This document shows, in pieces, positions 48,541 through 60,332 of a DNA stretch of 64,000 nt (within the stretch, counting starts at the first letter, position 1; every line of letters starts with the position of its first letter). The translations under genes and the position numbers were made by a program. The stretch comes from Dallia pectoralis (lineage: Eukaryota; Chordata; Actinopteri; Esociformes; Umbridae): positions 6,793,192 to 6,857,191 of the forward strand of contig CM055744.1 of the NCBI GenBank assembly GCA_029465975.1. The letters run 5' to 3'. The notes beneath the pieces are model-generated. The model made no database searches, was not told where the DNA came from, and saw only the letters and a program-made list of their open reading frames with translations.

Positions 48541-50570
48541 TAAGTGTCACGTCTGGGTGAGGCGCTTAAAAGGAAAAACCAGGCGCAGGAACAATAGCGT
48601 TTCTGGTGTTTTATTTCCCAGTCACACGTCAAAGCAAACGCTCACTTAAGTAGGCAGTCACTAGTACTTTTAATAAGATAACAAAAGGTGCAACACAGCG
48701 CATATAACTAAGGGGATGAATCAATGAATGTAGCCGCTCACAAGACACAGGGAACCGTAATGGAGAACCATTCCACAAAAACACACGGCCAAACACAGGG
48801 AACATATACACCTACTAATGAGGGAATGGCTGCACCGGTGACACCAAGGGTTGTAGCTCTGTGTGGATTATTGCTCAAATATACGACCAACCATTCTGAT
48901 CTCCTCACCCGGATGCCACATTCAAAAGATTGATCCTCACTGCACTTACAACTTTTGAAAGGGCAACTGACGAGAGTGAGATACAAGGCCGACGGACCAT
49001 TCAATGTTTGTCTAAAGGCTCAAGCTACCTGTCTTCATGGCTAATATAATTGCAATATATTTGAACAAATAGTATTTGACCCGAGTGCTAATTGGTCAGC
49101 GATGCACCAGCTGATGCAGATTGTTCCTATCACAGCGTCAGATGTCACAATGACAGATACCTGTCTATTTGAATGTCAGGTTACTCACTCAGTATGATAA
49201 GCTGATGCTCATCCCAGCATGCTTGTTCAAATCCACCCACCACCCCCGCCTCCACCTGTTTGGATCTGTGTTTCCTTTGTGCAGAACTAAATACCATGAC
49301 ATTGCATGCACATTACTGTGTATAAGTTCTCTAATAAATTGTTAAACAAATACGTGGAGTTTTCTGTTTGAAATGTTGGTACTAGAAGCAATTATTACTG
49401 ATGTAAATTATGTCTCCCTATTAATCATCTTTCTGATACTCGTTATTTAAACATGACTACACAAACTGTAAATCGCTAAAGTGTTACATTTCTTAAATAC
49501 ATTTCAAACTGTAGATTCTTCAACGACGCCACTTCGCCTGGATGACAGCTTCACACAAACATTGCGTTTTCTCAAACAGATTTTATGAAACGGCACAAAC
49601 CGTCTCAATTGGGTGGAGGCCGGGTGATTGTGGAGGTCATCTGACACAGCACCACCACTCTCTCTAGTCAGATTCCTCTGAGTCATAAAGGCCTGATTCC
49701 CGCAGGCTCCTCTGAACAGTTGGATGTTGAGATGTGTCTGAAAAGCATTTATTTCAGCTGCAGTCTGAGGTTTAGTAAATTGCCGGCTGCCGAGGCTGGT
49801 AACTCTAATAAAAGAATCCTCTGCGGCAAAGATAACTCTTGAGTCCTTCTTTCCTGTGGCCGTCCTTATTCGACAACCTATCTTTGAACAATGCACACCT
49901 GAATGTTTAAATCCATCTCCAGGTACCTACTTCATGAAGCCAGTTGAGAGAATGTAATGTGTTTGCAAAGCTGTGCCGTCAAGGCAAAGGGTGGCTTTAA
50001 AGAATATACAATATGAAATGCATTTAGATCAGATTACATTTTTCTGGTTACTCAATTATTCCATATGTTTCCAATAATGTCTGAATTGATGTTACTTCTA
50101 CTGGACTATATGTTAAGAGATGCTCTATAAATGAATGAGGAGAAGTGACAGCATTCCAATAGTGTCTGAATTGATGTAACTTCTACTGGACTACATGTTA
50201 AGGCTCACATAACCAGCAAAGGGAAATAACTAGGTTATCTTAATTTGAATGACAAATACTATGATATCCGGAAACCTTTACCAACTGTCATTAGTGTAAT
50301 GGACAGCTTATGAAATCTAATGATTAGAACACAGGGTGCCAACCTGTGATTAGAAAATGTGCCTTATCACAGGCCTTGAACTTGATCCAAGCCCGGCCCA
50401 GACTCTTTTGACAACAGTATTAATACAACTGTGCCCAGAGACAAGCATCAGACAACACTGTAATAGTTGTGTCTCGCCCGGACAGCCAGCAGGACCGATC
50501 CGGATGAGTTAGAGCATCAAAGCTGCGAGGACGATTCCTGATTCAGAGAAGGTATCTGAGATTTCTATTT
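48541..50570. other. gnai2 intron 4 sequence with possible retroelement remnant
   Basis: The part at 48543-48830 (GTCACGTCTGGGTGAGGCGC, GGTGTTTTATTTCCCAGTCA, ACAAGACACAGGGAACC) has the composition and words of fish retroelement untranslated regions, but I cannot assign a family. The rest shows a loose duplication (TCTGAATTGATGTTACTTCT at 50080 and TCTGAATTGATGTAACTTCT at 50164). No exon is seen. Confidence 0.4.
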
Positions 50571-52250
50571 TCTATTAAACCTGATATGATACACACAAAC
50601 CATTAAGTCTTATTAAACCTGATATGATACACACAACCCAATAAGTCTTATTAAACCTGATATGATACACACAACCCAATAAGTCTTATTAAACCTGATA
50701 TGATACACACAACCCAATAAGTCCTATTAAACCTGATATGATACACACAACCCAATAAGTCCTATTAAACCTGATATGATACACACAACCCAATAAGTCT
50801 TATTAAACCTGATATGATACACACAACCCAATAAGTCTTATTAAACCTGATATGATACACACAACCCAATAAGTCTTATTAAACCTGATATGATACACAC
50901 AACCCAATAAGTCTTATTAAACCTGATATGATACACACAACCCAATAAGTCTTATTAAACCTGATATGATACACACAACCCAATAAGTCTTATTAAACCT
51001 GATATGATACACACAACCCAATAAGTCCTATTAAACCTGATATGATACACACAACCCAATAAGTCTTATTAAACCTGATATGATACACACAACCCAATAA
51101 GTCCTATTAAACCTGATATGATACACACAACCCAATAAGTCTTATTAAACCTGATATGATACACACAACCCAATAAGTCTTATTAAACCTGATATGATAC
51201 ACACAAACCATTAAGTCTTATTAAACCTGATATGATACACACAACCCAATAAGTCTTATTAAACCTGATATGATACACACAACCCAATAAGTCCTATTAA
51301 ACCTGATATGATACACACAACCCAATAAGTCTTATTAAACCTGATATGATACACACAACCCATTAAGTCTTATTAAACCTGATATGATACACACAACCCA
51401 ATAAGTCTTATTAAACCTGATATGATACACACAACCCAATAAGTCTTATTAAACCTGATATGATACACACAACCCAATAAGTCTTATTAAACCTGATATG
51501 ATACACACAACCCAATAAGTCTTATTAAACCTGATATGATACACACAAACCATTAAGTCTTATTAAACCTGATATGATACACACAACCCAATAAGTCTTA
51601 TTAAACCTGATATGATACACACAACCCAATAAGTCTTATTAAACCTGATATGATACACACAACCCATTAAGTCTTATTAAACCTGATATGATACACACAA
51701 CCCAATAAGTCTTATTAAACCTGATATGATACACACAACCCAATAAGTCTTATTAAACCTGATATGATACACACAACCCAATAAGTCTTATTAAACCTGA
51801 TATGATACACACAACCCAATAAGTCTTATTAAACCTGATATGATACACACAAACCATTAAGTCTTATTAAACCTGATATGATACACACAACCCAATAAGT
51901 CTTATTAAACCTGATATGATACACACAACCCAATAAGTCTTATTAAACCTGATATGATACACACAAACCATTAAGTCTTATTAAACCTGATATGATACAC
52001 ACAACCCAATAAGTCTTATTAAACCTGATATGATACACACAAACCATTAAGTCTTATTAAACCTGATATGATACACACAACCCAATAAGTCTTATTAAAC
52101 CTGATATGATACACACAAACCATTAAGTCTTATTAAACCTGATATGATACACACAACCCAATAAGTCTTATTAAACCTGATATGATACACACAACCCAAT
52201 AAGTCTTATTAAACCTGATATGATACACACAAACAACCCAACAAGTCTTA
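50571..52250. repeat. 38-bp satellite-like array, about 44 copies
   Basis: The unit is TATTAAACCTGATATGATAC followed by ACACAACCCAATAAGTCT. Two variant types differ at ACCCAATAAG versus AACCATTAAG, and some units have TCCTATT. The AACCATTAAG type clusters at both ends and recurs at intervals. The array is intronic in gnai2. Confidence 0.97.
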
Positions 52251-55244
52251 CTGCCATCGTGACATCATCATGGCAAACACCCAGCCTCATCTGACCTTTA
52301 CAAGGAATTCTCTATGTGAGGTGTTGTAAGGCTTAGAGGAACCACTGAATGTCATATGCAAAGTGAACAGAGGTTTGTTTGTTAAACAAAGAGATAAACA
52401 AGAGTAACCAGAGTAGATCTAACTGATTATAAGAGCTAGTAAGAGTTCAGGCCCGATCCAGTTATCGGATAGAACTGCACGCGTACACATAGATTGAAAA
52501 GGAAACCCACTGACTCGAATTGAGACTCCAGATCAATTCAAACTATATCTCAACACGGAGTCCTAGACGATCTAAATCTGGATGGATAACTTTGAATAAC
52601 CGAGTATCCATGTATCGCAGCAGCGTGACGGCATACTAAGACTGCATACTAAGTGGAGGTAGCAATGGAGGAGACGGGGATTTAGAGAGGGAGGAAGGTG
52701 TGTGATATCGAGAATAACAGGGTCTCACTGCTCATTCGACCGAGGACTTTAAAGTTGTGGAGTTGATTCCCCCTGACAAGTCAGAAGGTTTGAAAGCTAC
52801 GGAGTGTTTTACTTAAAGAGCTGTTTTCTACAGTCAGTCTACTGTGTTACCCACAATAGACTACATCAACAGCCTAAAATGCAGCGAATAAAGAACCCAA
52901 CATTCCTATACAAACAAACATAAATAACCAAACACACCCACACAGTAAATGAGCCCACAAATCAAATGTACAGTTTGCCTTTTAACACCTCTGTATGCGA
53001 GGACACGTAGCGTTTCAGATGACACCTCCACAACACGTGTCTTACCATGAACACTGACATAGACCACTGCCTCGCTAGCTGCTTGGCCTTGACTTACAGT
53101 AGGCAGGTCTGTCACTTGAAACAGCAAGACAAGGTCATTTATAACTGACCACCAACACAATGCTCCGCAATGCATACACAGGTGGGCAAACAGGCAGGTG
53201 AATACAGTCAGGTTAGCGATTAGCAGGTAGGCAGGACACATGCAAAGAGGTTCAGGAACACGAACAATCTGTATTATTAGAACTAGGACTTAGAACTGGA
53301 GCAAATACAAAGAAAACAACAAACCAGGAGGACTCACCACATGACATTCACCTCTAACACGGACTGACATTAACCACTTCTTGACAGGGCCCCAGACCTC
53401 AATTTCCGCCTAAAATGACCCACCCCAATCTAAATGGATATTGCTTTGGAATAGAACTATGTAGGAATATTTGGTAAAGGGCATTTAAAATAAAACAGTC
53501 TGAATTTTGTGGAAATGTTCAATTAATTAGGGATAACACACAATATCTGAGCTAAAACAAAAAAACAAACATATTTTTGTTTGTTTATGTTTAAGTGACT
53601 TTGAAAATGTATATTTCAGACTCTAAATGTCGGGACCTGAAAAACTTTCTATGTGTTCCCCTAGGTCTCAGCATTATGACATGCTTTGTTTCAAGTCTCT
53701 AGCTCGTTTAACGACGAGATACAGTTATTTTACTGAGCGAGTGAGGCAATCAGCTCCCACACGTTCAGATTACTATCTAGACGAATGGGAGCAAAGCCCT
53801 AGTCTTTACCTTCGATTTTGAAGTGAGTTCTTCATGGAAGCTGCCGTTTTGAGTGAAACAGATCGTGTTAAATGTTGTCAAGTCTCGCCTTAATATGGAT
53901 TATTATGGATTACTATGGGTCATAAACAATGCTAATAATATCCCTGGGACTAAAGGTAAAGAAAAACGATAGACTTTGGTTGATGTAAGTACAATATTAT
54001 AGTATATTATCGCTACGGTTAAAAAATGTTTCCAACAGTGATGAGGTTATCGTCGCCATTGGCAGTCCTTCAATTGCTAATAAAACGGTCTGTGTTTTAG
54101 CTATTTTAAAATGGAAAACGTTGTTAGAAAGGGGAGATTCTAATCGTTATGCACAATATAAGCATGTCGTATATTATTAAACGGCCGTTTTTGAATTTGA
54201 GATATTTTTGTAGAGGTTGTAATGGTTGTATAGGGTACTGCAAGTATCCCTAGTGGTTGTATAGGGTACTGCAATGATCCCGCAGACGGTAGGGCTGTCA
54301 AGATGATGGTTAACAATGAACCAACAAGGACTGACACTAAAGGACCAAACTAAATACAAGAACCAACGAGGTTAAACTAGACACAGGTGTTACGGATCAA
54401 AAGACAACAGAGGAGAAATCACAAAACAATGACACACAATGACCAGGAGGGGGCATAACCGGACAAGACAGCACAAGACCAGACTACAATAATATTTTGA
54501 TAAACTCCAGAAGGATAAGATTAAAGCGAAGTCATGGGTAGGCAGCATATCTTATACTAGGACCAAAAGCAGAATAACAACAAGAGCTAGATTGGGAAGA
54601 AGACTGGTCACGGAAATATACCGGGGGGTAATTGGAAAAAGTCTAACTGGTTCTCCCAAACATGCTAAAAAGGCTTTGTAGAGTCAACTATACTATACCT
54701 CGCAAAGAAACAAACGGAATGAACATAAAGAGCTGATAATCTAGACACATACCCGTTGAGTACCCAACACAGGTGAAATCAACAAAAGTTAAAGACAGAG
54801 CTACGTTTAAAAACACTACAAAAGAGAACACAAAGTTGACAAAAAAAACAGGACAAAACAACCCTAAATAAAAGGGAAAACTTCAGGCAATCACCTGCAA
54901 CAGCACTTGTTTGCTAGATTGTGTCATGTTAGTTACCAGGTTAAGAACATAGTGAGTTTATAAGCCGCCGGGTACAGGAGGCTGGGCAAAGAACTTCTCA
55001 TTGCAAGTATTAATGGAAAATTGCTTTAATCAATTATGTAAATGTTATGTAAATAAGGTTATTGTCACGACAGTTGTAGACTAAATAGGCTCCAAGAACA
55101 ACAACCAATCACAACGTCGGCAACTGACTTGTGACATTTGACTTGTGTAGAACCCTAACTGGGTTTAGTTTTGCAGGGCACCAGGGTTCTAGATATTACA
55201 TATTAGCTGTAGAACCTGTATCTTCGCCTGAAACGTGAAGGTGA
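52251..55244. other. gnai2 intron 4 sequence; probable dispersed repeats
   Basis: The region 53385-53900 (CAGGGCCCCAGACCTCAATTT, then TAAAATGACCCACCCCAATC and TTAGGGATAACACACAATAT) matches in word order a dispersed repeat I know from salmonid sequence. Its class is unknown to me. The part near 54300-54480 (ACCAACAAGGACTGACACTA and ATGACCAGGAGGGGGCATAA) also looks retroelement-derived. No exon is supported. Confidence 0.4.
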
Positions 55245-55249
55245 CAGCG

Positions 55250-55387
55250 TCACACACACACGTAATGGTAGACAGAGCGGTCACACACACACACACGTAA
55301 TGGTAGAGAGAGCGGTCACACACACACACACACGTAATGGTAGACAGAGCGGTCACACACACACACACGTAATGGTAGACAGAGCGG

Positions 55388-55428
<41 letters not shown>

Positions 55429-55443
55429 GGTAGACAGAGCGGT

Positions 55444-55506
<63 letters not shown>

Positions 55507-55521
55507 GGTAGACAGAGCGGT

Positions 55522-55553
<32 letters not shown>

Positions 55554-55622
55554 GGTAGACAGAGCGGTCACACACACAAACACACACACACATGTAATGG
55601 TAGACAGAGCGGTCACACACGT
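55250..55622. repeat. CA arrays alternating with a conserved 20-bp spacer
   Basis: Eight blocks of (CA)n are separated by GTAATGGTAGACAGAGCGGT (one copy has GAGAGAGCGGT). The longest CA run is about 30 units at 55444-55501. The array ends in CACGTGCGCGCGCC, 17 bp from the exon 4 donor of gnai2. Frames reading VMVDRAVTHTHTH and CVCVCDRSVYHYM are artefacts. Confidence 0.95.
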
Positions 55623-55638
55623 GCGCGCGCCTACTCAC

Positions 55639-55799
55639 TATGCCGCTGAGTCATTTAGCTGGTACTCTCTGGAGCGCGTGAAGCAGCCCTGCACCCCGCT
55701 GTCAGCCCACAGGCGGCAGATCACATTGGACAGGTCGTCGGGCAGGATGCCCTGTTCCTCAGCTGCAGCCGCCAGGGAAAAGAGCTGTTGGGCGTCGTC
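55639..55799 (-). CDS. gnai2: G protein alpha-i2, coding exon 4
   Basis: This 161-nt exon in phase 0 encodes DDAQQLFSLAAAAEEQGILP, VICRLWADSGVQGCF and SREYQLNDSAA, then begins a tyrosine codon. This is the helical domain of the G-alpha subunit, which closes over the bound nucleotide. The acceptor is TCTGTGCAG at 55801-55800 and the donor is TA|GTGAGT at 55638. Exons 4-8 together give 254 residues. Adding the family's usual 101 residues for exons 1-3 gives 355, the length of human GNAI2. Exons 1-3 (myristoylation site, P-loop) are not found up to 64000. Confidence 0.94.
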
Positions 55800-56280
55800 C
55801 TGCACAGAGCGGGGGGTAGGAGGTGTAGGGTGTGGACAGGAGAGGAAAGGGACATTATGACCAGGCTTGAAGTTCAGCTAGATGTAGCACAACGCTACAG
55901 AACAGGGGGAAGGCTTAATTTAAAATCTCAGGAGAGAAGAATAAGTTACATTACCGCCAAATATATACTGAACAAATCTGAGCATACCGGCATTAAGTGT
56001 GAGGAGCAGAGGACTTGGATATTTGTGAGGACATCAGAACAGTGTATTTCATGAAATGGTGAGACACGAACGCAGCATAAACAGTGTCTGTCTGGACACA
56101 GGAGACAACGAATGACCCAGATAAACCCTTCAAATCTCTATGATACTATCATGGATAAAGGCTAGGAAACGATAGCCCTAACAATCGTCAGCACTGATCA
56201 CCGACTTTTACGGAAATTATGATACATTATGTCAAATCGGCTTATGTCTATTATTTATTTTCCAGTGGGTAAACCATTTA
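55800..56280. other. gnai2 intron 3, start of segment
   Basis: No feature beyond the exon 4 acceptor region. The 88-codon plus-strand frame at 55788-56054 is not recognised. Confidence 0.5.
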
Positions 56281-56540
56281 CAGTGAAGGAAGAATTTAAT
56301 TCAAAGACACGATCAGTCTATAATTTTAATGGTAGGTTTATCTGAACAGTAAGAGACAGAATAACACATTTCAAATAAGTGATAAATTGATTTGCATTTT
56401 ACTCATATAAATAAGCATTTCACCCCTTTGCAAAACATCACTTATTACTTGGTGGCAAAAACCTTGTTGGCAATCAGAGGTCAGACTTCTTGTAGTTGGC
56501 CACCAGGTTTGCACACATCACAGGAGGGATTTTCACCCAC

Positions 56541-57662
56541 TAGGCCCTGGGGCTGAGAGGTTTTGTAGGCCCACAATAAAGAAAAGTCTAATGATCACAT
56601 TTGTCTATATACAACAAAAGCAGAAAGCACATTGGTCACTGGCATGGTCAGGAATAGCCGTAGAGCTATATCTGTGTTGGGAAACATGGAGTTTTCTACT
56701 TCTTAATACTTTCTGTAACTCCACTGTCGACGTGCTGCCCAACTTGTCATTCTGTACAAACTCCCTGATCTGCACCGCTTCCTCCACAAAGTCCGCTTCC
56801 AAATCACAGTGGTATTTCTTTGATTAACGATATTTGTTTGATTATTATTAAGTGTGCAGACGGCCTTAGGTTTATTACGCACTGTCACTTTAAGACCGAG
56901 TGTGCAGATCCAGTTGCACTGATGCACATCCAATATTCTCACAACTGTACGTTCTGTAAAGACATAACCGCCTGTGTTTACGTGAATACTCTCCAAAACG
57001 GACATTTAGACATAATGTTGTGTGTATTTGTCCATTCAGACGCGAGAGAGCTCAATTCAGTCCTCGCGCGCTGTCTGTCTATGTGCAGGGCTGCACCACG
57101 CTTCGGGTCGGGACCGTATCGTCTCGTTTTCGTCTGTGAAAAATTTTCATTGACGAAAATAAATTCGAAAATTATTACGAAATTAACACTGCCCGCCTGT
57201 TGGCTTGTCCTCTCCACTGTTCATCGGTGCTCCGCTTAATGAGCTCGACTCACTTCATTTGCAGGTTTAAAAAATCCTGTTAGCTTTGGAATCTTTTTTT
57301 AACAATTCCTTCTCACTGTTTTCTTTCTGTCGCAATATTTTTCGTTTATGAGCACCACTCTCAAACTTTTTCTTTCTCAACATTTTGATATCAGCCTATG
57401 TGACTAGCATAAAGTTGAATAGACTACTAGAGAATATGACGCAACTGTTTCTCTACATTCTGATAGGCTGTCATATGCTTCCCACGTGGGTCACTTGTAA
57501 ATTGGATCAATCAGCAGCCAAAAACATGAATATCAAGTGATTGACAGAAAATTCGACAAATTACAAAACAATGTGATTTATTTATTGGCTCATGATAGGC
57601 CCCTTGTCTTCATAGGCCCTGGGGCTTCAGCCCCAGTAAGCCCGTGCATTAATGCGGGCCTG
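56541..57662 (-). mobile_element. hAT-like element nested in the Tc1 transposase gene
   Basis: The Tc1 sequence is interrupted between TTTTCACCCAC and TCTACAGACC. The inserted ends are TAGGCCCTGGGGCTGAG and, in reverse, CAGGCCCGCATTAATGC, sharing (C/T)AGGCCC. On the minus strand at about 56607-56690 the frame FPNTDIALRLFLTMPVTN is the C-terminal dimerisation-region signature of hAT transposases (PVTN normally followed by a CS/CSAERSFS-type motif, which is destroyed here). A nearby frame reads EADFVEEAVQIREFVQNDKL, also hAT-like. The copy is dead. No clear 8-bp target duplication was found. Confidence 0.7.
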
Positions 57663-58460
57663 TCTACAGACCCTCTTCAAGTCATTCAGGTTTTGAGGCT
57701 GATCTTCTATGGGATTAATGTCTGGAGGCTGGCTTGGCCACTCCAGGAGCTTAATGTGCTTCTTCTTGAGCCACTATTTTGTTGCCTTGGCTGTGTTTTG
57801 GGTTATTGTCATACTTGAATACCCATCCACGGCCCATTTCCAATGGGTACCCACCGAAGTTTTTGACGGTATATGGCCCCATCCATCGTCCCATTGATGC
57901 AGTGAAGTTGTCCTGTCCCCTTAGCAGAAAAACACCCCCAAAGCATAATGTTTCCACCTCCACGTTTGACGGTGGGGATGGTGTTCTTTGGTGTAGGCAG
58001 CATTAATCTTCCTCCAAACACAGAGAGTTGAGTTGAGACCAAAAGCATGCTATTTGGTTTCATCTGACCACAACACTTCCACCCAGTTCTCCTCTGAATC
58101 ATTCAGATGTTCATTGCGCTGCAGGATATCAGTTCTACATGGCATAGTATGTTACCAATTGTTTTCTTGGTGACTATGGTCCCAGCTGCCTTGAGATCAT
58201 TGATCCTCCTGTGTAGTTCTGGTCTGATTCTTCACCGTTCTCATGGTCATTGAAACTCCACGAGGTAAGATCTTGCATGGAGCCCCAGACCGAAGGAGAT
58301 TGACAGTTATTTTCTGTTTCCTCCATTTGCGAATAATCGCACCAACTGTTGTCACCTTCTCACCAAGCTTCTTGGCAATGGTCTTGTAGCCCATCCAAGC
58401 CTTGTGTAGGTCTACTATCTTGTCCCTGACATCGTTGGATAGCTCTTTGGTCTTGGCCAT
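57663..58460 (-). pseudogene. broken Tc1-like transposase gene
   Basis: Reading on the minus strand, the start at 58460 gives MAKTKELSNDVRDKIVDLHK and the paired helix-turn-helix DNA-binding region (YKTIAKKLGEKVTTVGAIIR, 58197-58460). After frameshifts and a deletion it continues with TIPTVKRGGGNIMLWGCFSA and GRGWVFKYDNNPKHS (57809-58102), the DDE catalytic core around the second acidic residue. It then continues with DLNPIE-like sequence and a PQNLNDLKRVCR-like stretch up to the hAT junction at 57663. The last part (IPPVMCANLVANYK) lies beyond the nested element at about 56460-56540. Several frame breaks rule out activity. Confidence 0.88.
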
Positions 58461-58654
58461 GGAGGAGTTTGGAATCTGAATTGATTGATTGCTTATGTGG
58501 ACATGAGTCTTTTATACAGGTAACAAGCTGAGAAGGGGAGCACTTCCCTTTAATTTCTTCCTTCACTGTATGTGTCTACAGCATACTGTCAATTAGATTT
58601 CATCAGGTAATTACACCATATACCATTGGCCGATGACCATTGTTTCAATATTTT

Positions 58655-58790
58655 GGTTCTGTTGTCTCGCACTTTTTGAGAGTTTGAAAGGATACATTGA
58701 CGATGAGGTTGAAGTGCCGAACTGACAGCTTACATTTCAGGGTATTTTCATACATATCAGATGAACCGTTTAGAAAAGACAGCGCCTTAT
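58655..58790. repeat. dispersed repeat, copy A
   Basis: Words GCACTTTTTGAGAGTTTGAAAG, GGATACATTGACGATG, TTTTCATACATATCAGATGA and ACCGTTTAGAAAAGACAGC appear in the same order at 62915-63005 (copy B). The family is not identified. The repeat follows the Tc1 element by about 90 bp. Confidence 0.55.
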
Positions 58791-59485
58791 GTACAGTTTG
58801 GGGGGTCTATGTACCTCAAGGTGCTGTCATTTCTAAACACAGAGCCAACACCTCCACCTACCAAACACTGGGTTTTGGATTATGCGGTTGACCTACAAAA
58901 AAAGATAATAAAGCTGGGTGTGTTTTGACTGGTGGCCAGTTAAAAATTGAAATAATGAGACCAACATTGCTTTATATTATGTCATGACATGAGTCAGCAG
59001 GGAACCGTCTTAAACAGAGACAGTGCTAATTATTCTAGAGATAAAATGGTTTTTCTGAAAAAACGTTGGTTTGGTGAAGTGTCTAACTAATAAATAATGC
59101 AGACTGAGACTCGTAATGAAGTATGGCAGTGGAAGCTAGTGGCAGACAGGATATTTCCTATGGGCGTTCTTCACTTCGTCAACAGACAGTAATGAATTGG
59201 ATAGTGTCGATGACGCAGCAGAGGTCATTTGTCAGAGAACAAACAACGGGACAGGATGTCCAAGTCCCTAGACGAACAGGTTTAGAGCACTGGCCACACA
59301 TCTTTCATCCTTTAAATGCAGCCAAAGAAGTGGTGCTGGTTAATAAGCCGTTTTGCCACCAGCTGTGGTATCTCTACTAGCATCCATCTCTCTCTAGTTA
59401 GGAACATGTCGATTTGGAGAGAAAGCCACTGACTCAGCACAACTAAAGACTAATGAAAACCTCTACATCATCAACATCAACCTCT
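58791..59485. other. gnai2 intron 3, no feature
   Basis: Unique-looking sequence. The 85-codon frame at 59123-59380 is not recognised. Confidence 0.4.
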
Positions 59486-59790
59486 ATGTAATAAACACTG
59501 ATCCAACACCTCCATGTGATAAACACTGATCCAACACCTCCATGTGATAAACACTGATCCAACACCTCCATGTAATAAACACTGATCCAACACCTCCATG
59601 TAATAAACACTGATCCAACACCTCCATGTAATAAACACTGATCCAACACCTCCATGTAATAAACACTGATCCAACACCTCCATGTAATAAACACTAATCC
59701 AACACATCCATGTAATAAACACTGATCCAAACCTTCATGTAATAAACACTGATCCAACACCTCTATGTAATAAACAATGATCCAACACCT
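59486..59790. repeat. 28-bp minisatellite, about 11 copies
   Basis: The unit is AACACTGATCCAACACCTCC followed by ATGTAATA (early copies ATGTGATA). The last copies are diverged. Minus-strand frames reading CWISVYYMEVLDQCLLHGGV are the array in translation. Confidence 0.95.
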
Positions 59791-59918
59791 TTGGTCACCG
59801 TTCAATAAAAAAATGCAAAACAAGAAACAAGCAGCAGCAGATGGAGGCACAGTTCACTCCCCGGTGAATTATCCCTGGCCACTAGGTTAAGGATGATTCA
59901 CCTATAGCCAACCCAGCA

Positions 59919-59959
59919 TGTGTGTGTGTGTGTGTGTGTTTGTGTTTGTGTGTGTGTGC
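59919..59959. repeat. TG microsatellite
   Basis: Interrupted TG run of about 20 units with TTTGTGTTTG in the middle. Confidence 0.85.
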
Positions 59960-60332
59960 CTTCATGCATCACGGCCTATGCGTACATGTTTTCTGTTGTC
60001 TGATTGTTCTTTATGAGAGCAAGCTTGTGGCAGCCAGTTCCCTAATTGCCAGCTTAGGAGGCGGAGTGAGTATAATTAGATCCAGTCAGTGACATATGCA
60101 ATTGTCCTGAAGAAGGATGCCCCCACATCTGACCTCCCATCTGACCTCACATCTGACCTCCCTTAATAAGCACCTCATGCCTGTTAGACCCACGGGTCAT
60201 GACAAAATGGACAGTAATAAAGCACATACACCATCTGCTAGGAAACCTTGACCTTTGGCATATGATGCACTCTTCAAAAATGGGTTTTCTCTCACTATAA
60301 GAAACACACAGACAGTTTGCATGCGCTTGTGT

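Larger units (their letters stand above)
56281..58568 (-). mobile_element. Tc1-like transposon split by a nested insertion
   Basis: Ends are CAGTGAAGGAAGAATTTAAT on the left and, in reverse, CAGTGAAGGAAGAAATTAAA on the right. Both are flanked by TA (56279-56280, 58569-58570). The transposase is encoded on the minus strand and broken. Without the nested element at 56541-57662 the Tc1 copy is about 1.17 kb, shorter than an intact 1.6-kb element, so it also carries deletions. The left 260 bp are homologous to the deleted copy at 12305-12744. It sits in gnai2 intron 3 in the same orientation as the gene. Confidence 0.9.

Noticed and set aside
52906..53241. 111-codon minus-strand frame with an acceptor-like and a donor-like site (TDLPTVSQGQAASEAVVYVS)
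   Set aside because: Considered as an extra gnai2 exon or another gene. No family match, located in an otherwise constitutive intron, and probably chance or an old repeat.
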